From Fidelibacterota bacterium (GTDB lineage: Bacteria; Fidelibacterota; Fidelibacteria; Fidelibacterales; Fidelibacteraceae), in NCBI GenBank assembly GCA_030629925.1, contig DAOVOB010000021.1:1-10644 (forward strand): DNA of 10,644 bases, written 5' to 3'. The first letter of the stretch is position 1. Every line of letters starts with the position of its first letter. Positions 6,661 to 10,644 of the stretch are shown piece after piece. The position numbers were made by a program, and so were the translations under genes. Under the pieces are notes generated by a model. The model was not told where the DNA came from. It saw nothing but the letters and a program-made list of their open reading frames with translations, and made no database searches.

Positions 6661-6780
6661 ATGAATGCCATCAAGAAATATAATTTTGCCTTGCTCATCA
6701 ATGAGAAAAAGGTCATGGCCGGACGATACCGGTACCGGCGAGACTTTAGAGGCTACTTTAAAAACTTATTTAAGCGATAA
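6661..6780 (+). CDS. Doubtful 39-residue basic small ORF between purD and purN
   Basis: The ATG at 6661 lies one base after the purD TAA (TAAAATG), a layout that allows translational coupling. The frame runs 39 codons (starting MNAIKKYNFALLINEKKVMA, ending GYFKNLFKR) to TAA at 6778-6780. The product would be very basic (about 14 Lys/Arg) with no recognisable domain. It stops 4 bases before purN. A second ATG at 6665, in the purN frame, overlaps it. No known purine-pathway gene fits. It may be only a chance open frame over the structured spacer, or the remnant of a lost gene. Confidence 0.25.
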   Translation: MNAIKKYNFALLINEKKVMAGRYRYRRDFRGYFKNLFKR

Positions 6781-6784
6781 AACA

Positions 6785-7363
6785 ATGAAGAAACGCATTG
6801 CAATCTTTATCTCGGGCCGCGGAAGTAATATGGACGCCATACTTCGTCAGACGCGGGACGGGATTTTGCGAGATGCGTGTGAGCTTGTCCTTGTTTTTTC
6901 CAATAACCCCAAAGCAAAGGGTTTAGAAACGGCTAAGAATGCCGGTATTCCAACAGATTGTATTCCATCCAAAGGCAAGAAGCGGGAAAATTTTGACAAG
7001 GAAGTGATCAACTTTCTTGAACCACTTAAGATCGATTACATTATTCTTGCCGGTTACATGCGCTTACTAAGTCCTTTATTTATTCAAACATATCCAAAAC
7101 GTATTATCAATATTCATCCTGCGGATACCCGTGCTTTCCAGGGAGTAGGGGCTTACGATTGGGCTTTTGAAAATAAACTCAAGAAAACCTATATCACTGT
7201 ACATTATGTAGATGAAGGTATGGATACAGGTGATATGATTGAACAGCGCGAATTGGATATCAGTGGAATGACAACACTGTGCGAGATTGAAAAGGCAGGA
7301 CTGACACTTGAGCACAAGATGTTCAGTGAAGTCTTAAAAAAACTATTTGAAAATGAACAATAA
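6785..7363 (+). CDS. purN: Phosphoribosylglycinamide formyltransferase (variant active-site loop)
   Basis: Transfers formyl from 10-formyltetrahydrofolate to GAR, the third step of IMP synthesis. The 192 residues contain the nucleotide-binding start IAIFISGRGSNMDAI (5-19), IILAGYMRLLSP (86-97) and the catalytic triad N109, H111 (IINIHPAD) and D147 (VDEGMDTGD). Instead of the classical HPSLLPKFPGLH after the His, this protein has HPADTRAFQGVGAYDWAFE. I associate that with a divergent PurN subgroup, from memory only. ATG 6785 is chosen because homology begins at KKRIAIF. No strong ribosome site is visible, which may fit coupling to upstream translation. The frame is open to ATG 6665, but the 40 extra codons do not look like PurN. 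Free-standing GAR formylation uses folate, unlike PurT. Confidence 0.92.
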   Translation: MKKRIAIFISGRGSNMDAILRQTRDGILRDACELVLVFSNNPKAKGLETAKNAGIPTDCIPSKGKKRENFDKEVINFLEPLKIDYIILAGYMRLLSPLFIQTYPKRIINIHPADTRAFQGVGAYDWAFENKLKKTYITVHYVDEGMDTGDMIEQRELDISGMTTLCEIEKAGLTLEHKMFSEVLKKLFENEQ

Positions 7364-7432
7364 TTTTGTACAAAAGTGAATGAAACAAATTAAGTACATT
7401 TGCTAATGCACAGATAAAGGAGAGCTTATTCA
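7364..7432 (+). promoter_or_regulatory. purN-purF spacer with 12-bp palindrome and purF ribosome site
   Basis: Directly after the purN stop lies the perfect 12-bp palindrome TTTTGTACAAAA (7364-7375), which could be an operator half-site pair. AAAGGAG at 7416-7422 is a strong ribosome site, 10 bases before the purF ATG. TTGTAC (7367-7372) could serve as a poor -35, but no good -10 follows, so a separate purF promoter is uncertain. No T-run terminator is seen, so readthrough from purN is likely. Confidence 0.4.
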
Positions 7433-8869
7433 ATGTGTGGCGTTTTAGGAATTTGCGGATTTGAAGATGTATCCAGCGAACTTGTAAACGGTTTGATATC
7501 CATTCAGCATCGTGGACAGGATTCAGCAGGTGTGTTGACGTACAAAGATGGACGTTTTCAAATGCATAAAGGGACAGGTCATGTCTCTCAGGTATTTCGA
7601 AAATTCGACATGTCAAAATTAGAAGGGGAAGTGGGCTTAGGCCATGTGCGATACGCAACCATCGGATCAACGGAAGCGATCGACGCGCAACCTTTTGCCG
7701 TTAATTACCCTTACGGTATTGCAATGGTCCACAACGGGAATGTGATAAATTTTGTGAAGTTGCGAAAAGTTCTGAATGATGTTTATCACCGTATGGTGGA
7801 AACATCCAATGATGTAGAATTGCTTCTCTATACTTTTGCCACTTATCTCCAGGAAAAGAATCTCTCCCATATCGGAATGGAGGATCTTTACGAAACCGTT
7901 GAATTTGTCCAGGAAACAGTCAAAGGCGCTTATTCTTGTATTACCTACATTAAAGGTAAGGGTTTTCTTGCTTTTACCGATCCTTATGGTATTCGGCCGC
8001 TGATGATGGGCAAGAAAGTGACCGAAAGAGGCACAAAATATATTTTTACTTCCGAAACGACCGTATTTGATTATTTGGGTTACGATTATGTGCGGGATCT
8101 TGAAGCCGGCGAAGCTGTTTTTATTGATATGGATAACAAACTTCATTCCAAGATACTCAAACGAAAAAAACCTGCGTTTTGTGTCTTTGAATATATCTAT
8201 TTCGCACGCGAAGATTCTGTCTTCCGTCATCGTCTCGTCGCTTCCGAGCGCGTTCGTATGGGAAAAGCTTTAAAAGAAAGACTCGAAGAGGCAAAAATTA
8301 AGCCTGATATTATTATTGATGTACCGAATTCAGCTTATTTCTTTGCATCGGGATTGGCGGAAAAGATAGATGTTCCATACCGGCGTGGACTTGCAAAGAA
8401 CCGTTTCGTGGGACGTAGCTTTATTACACCCAATGCCGAATTGCGCAAACGTGTAGTTCGTCAAAAATTGAATCCCATTCGTGATATTATTAGAGGTAAT
8501 AAGATTGCCGTAGTGGATGATTCCATCGTGCGGGGAACCACCTCACGTCATATTGTCCATATGCTAAAAGAATTTGGAGCAAAAGAGGTCTATTTTATTT
8601 CTGCATCTCCACCCGTTAAATATCCCTGTATTTACGGTATTGATATGTCAGTAAAAAAAGAATTGATCGCTGCGAATTGCACAGCTGATGAGATAGCAGA
8701 AAGTCTGGGATGTGAGAAAGTGGTTTATCAAACTTTAGAAGGTCTACGTGAATTATACAACGATCTTCCTATCTGTGATGCCTGTTTCTCAGGAGATTAT
8801 CCTACCGGTATTACCCAAGAGATCTTGGACGAAATTGAATCTGAAAAATTAAAATCCGATCGGGTCTAA
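7433..8869 (+). CDS. purF: Amidophosphoribosyltransferase, iron-sulfur (B. subtilis-like) type
   Basis: Commits PRPP and glutamine to purine synthesis, making phosphoribosylamine for PurD. The 478 residues have an N-terminal Ntn glutaminase domain beginning MCGVLGICGF. Removal of Met exposes Cys2 as nucleophile, and there is no propeptide. Glutamine-site segments are QHRGQDSAG (25-33), GHVRYAT (70-76) and HNGNVIN (100-106). The C-terminal phosphoribosyltransferase domain carries the PRPP motif VVDDSIVRGTTS (360-371). Four cysteines line up with the B. subtilis [4Fe-4S] ligands: C250 (AFCVFEYIYFARE), C399 (YPCIYGID), and C448 and C451 (ICDACF). This suggests an oxygen-sensitive enzyme, unlike the cluster-free E. 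coli form. B. subtilis PurF has a propeptide, so the combination of cluster and no propeptide is notable. AKNRFVGRSFI is the flexible loop. Strong AAAGGAG upstream; guaB follows after 30 bases. Confidence 0.96.
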   Translation: MCGVLGICGFEDVSSELVNGLISIQHRGQDSAGVLTYKDGRFQMHKGTGHVSQVFRKFDMSKLEGEVGLGHVRYATIGSTEAIDAQPFAVNYPYGIAMVHNGNVINFVKLRKVLNDVYHRMVETSNDVELLLYTFATYLQEKNLSHIGMEDLYETVEFVQETVKGAYSCITYIKGKGFLAFTDPYGIRPLMMGKKVTERGTKYIFTSETTVFDYLGYDYVRDLEAGEAVFIDMDNKLHSKILKRKKPAFCVFEYIYFAREDSVFRHRLVASERVRMGKALKERLEEAKIKPDIIIDVPNSAYFFASGLAEKIDVPYRRGLAKNRFVGRSFITPNAELRKRVVRQKLNPIRDIIRGNKIAVVDDSIVRGTTSRHIVHMLKEFGAKEVYFISASPPVKYPCIYGIDMSVKKELIAANCTADEIAESLGCEKVVYQTLEGLRELYNDLPICDACFSGDYPTGITQEILDEIESEKLKSDRV

Positions 8870-8896
8870 CCCGCTAATTGTTTTAAAGGAGAATAG

Positions 8897-10377
<1,481 letters not shown>

Positions 10378-10378
<1 letters not shown>

Positions 10379-10404
10379 TTGACAATTGACAAAGGACAAT
10401 TGAA
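10378..10404. repeat. Heptamer tandem repeat downstream of guaB
   Basis: Units attgaca, attgaca, aaggaca, then attgaag follow each other directly from the last base of the guaB stop. Only the first two are identical. Beyond it, up to 10450, is purine-rich sequence without coding sense. The region 10379-10644 has no convincing gene. Confidence 0.6.
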
Positions 10405-10452
10405 GGCAATAAGCAAAAGTATAAAGGCAAAAGAATAAGATACAAGAAACAT

Positions 10453-10500
10453 GTCATCCTGAGCGTATCACGATGGTAATCGGGAGAAGTCGAAGGATCT
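10453..10500 (+). repeat. Diverged third copy of the REP-like palindrome
   Basis: Starts GTCATCCTGAGCG and ends AGTCGAAGGATCT, with ATCCT pairing to AGGAT. The middle holds CGATGGTAATCGGGA (10471-10485), 14 of 15 identical to CGATGTTAATCGGGA in the copy at 3729-3778. The arm bases differ between the two copies, yet pairing is kept (TC/GA becomes CT/AG). It is not next to a nuclease gene. Confidence 0.75.
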
Positions 10501-10524
10501 CAAATTACTGAAAATGATAAAATG

Positions 10525-10565
10525 AGGCATGCAATTTTATCAGAAATGAAATTTATAAAATGCCT
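10525..10565 (+). terminator. Bulged hairpin, weak terminator candidate after guaB
   Basis: AGGC (10525-10528) and ATTTTAT (10534-10540) pair with ATAAAAT (10555-10561) and GCCT (10562-10565), leaving five bulged bases and a 14-base loop. It is followed by TTTAAT rather than a real T tract. It lies about 150 bases after the guaB stop and may equally be a repeat remnant. Confidence 0.25.
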
Positions 10566-10601
10566 TTAATGAAAATAGGTTAGGAATTAAGAGTAAGGAG
10601 T

Positions 10602-10621
10602 GGCGAAACCATGTGTTCGCC
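10602..10621. repeat. Short palindromic repeat GGCGAA...TTCGCC
   Basis: GGCGAA (10602-10607) and TTCGCC (10616-10621) form a 6-bp stem around ACCATGTG. GC-rich palindromes of this kind recur in spacers of many bacterial genomes (recollection, not searched). The final bases GAGACGCGAT (10635-10644) look like the first arm of a further palindrome cut by the window edge. Confidence 0.5.
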
Positions 10622-10644
10622 TGAGTTCGGGATAGAGACGCGAT

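Noticed and set aside
6665..6784. Longer purN from ATG 6665
   Set aside because: PurN homology starts at KKRIAIF; the 40 upstream codons are unrelated and lie over a structured spacer.
7667..8230. 187-codon antisense frame inside purF
   Set aside because: It is a mirror of the purF coding sequence, with no recognisable domain and no ribosome site of its own.
10611..10644. A new gene starting at ATG 10611 with AAGGAG 10 bases upstream
   Set aside because: The ATG lies in the loop of the GGCGAA...TTCGCC palindrome, and the following sequence looks like another palindromic repeat. Only 11 codons are visible.

Overview
The window looks like a chromosomal stretch of an AT-rich, free-living Gram-negative-type bacterium, probably an uncultured member of the Fibrobacteres-Chlorobi-Bacteroidetes group (for example the Marinimicrobia, Calditrichota or KSB1 lineages). 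That placement is inference. It rests on the style of the exported protein at the left edge (signal peptide, calcium-loop repeats, FnIII-like domain) and on spacers full of short tandem and palindromic repeats. No rRNA or other phylogenetic marker is present.

Layout. Positions 1-1698 (minus strand) hold the first 566 codons of a large exported protein that runs off the left edge, with a good sigma70-type promoter at 1723-1751. Next comes a tract of degenerate 8-bp repeats (1825-1880). An IS481-like insertion sequence follows (about 1918-3262, transposase on the minus strand). Its ends each carry two copies of a short repeat exactly 25 bp apart. Its transposase has a premature in-frame TAA, with 48 further codons of recognisable C-terminus after the stop. 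Positions 3281-3778 hold a small single-domain GIY-YIG nuclease gene bracketed by inverted copies of a REP-like palindrome. A third, diverged copy of the same palindrome lies at 10453-10500.

Positions 3921-10378 are a plus-strand purine nucleotide cluster: purB (adenylosuccinate lyase), purD (GAR synthetase), purN (GAR formyltransferase), purF (PRPP amidotransferase, iron-sulfur type) and guaB (IMP dehydrogenase). PurF, PurD and PurN catalyse steps 1, 2 and 3 of IMP synthesis. PurB acts at the SAICAR step and also makes AMP, and GuaB commits IMP to GMP. purM, purL, purE/K, purC, purH, purA and guaA are not in the window. A 39-codon reading frame of doubtful status starts one base after purD. 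The purB-purD spacer holds an unusual hairpin built from two inverted arrays of 8-bp units.

Positions 10379-10644 contain no convincing gene. They hold a heptamer tandem repeat, the third REP-like copy, a bulged hairpin, and the start of another palindromic repeat cut by the window edge.

The most interesting part is the GIY-YIG gene with its inverted REP-like palindromes. It resembles a REP/RAYT-type 'nuclease plus its own palindrome' unit, but with a GIY-YIG enzyme in place of a tyrosine transposase. Pairing-preserving base changes between the copies support the hairpin.
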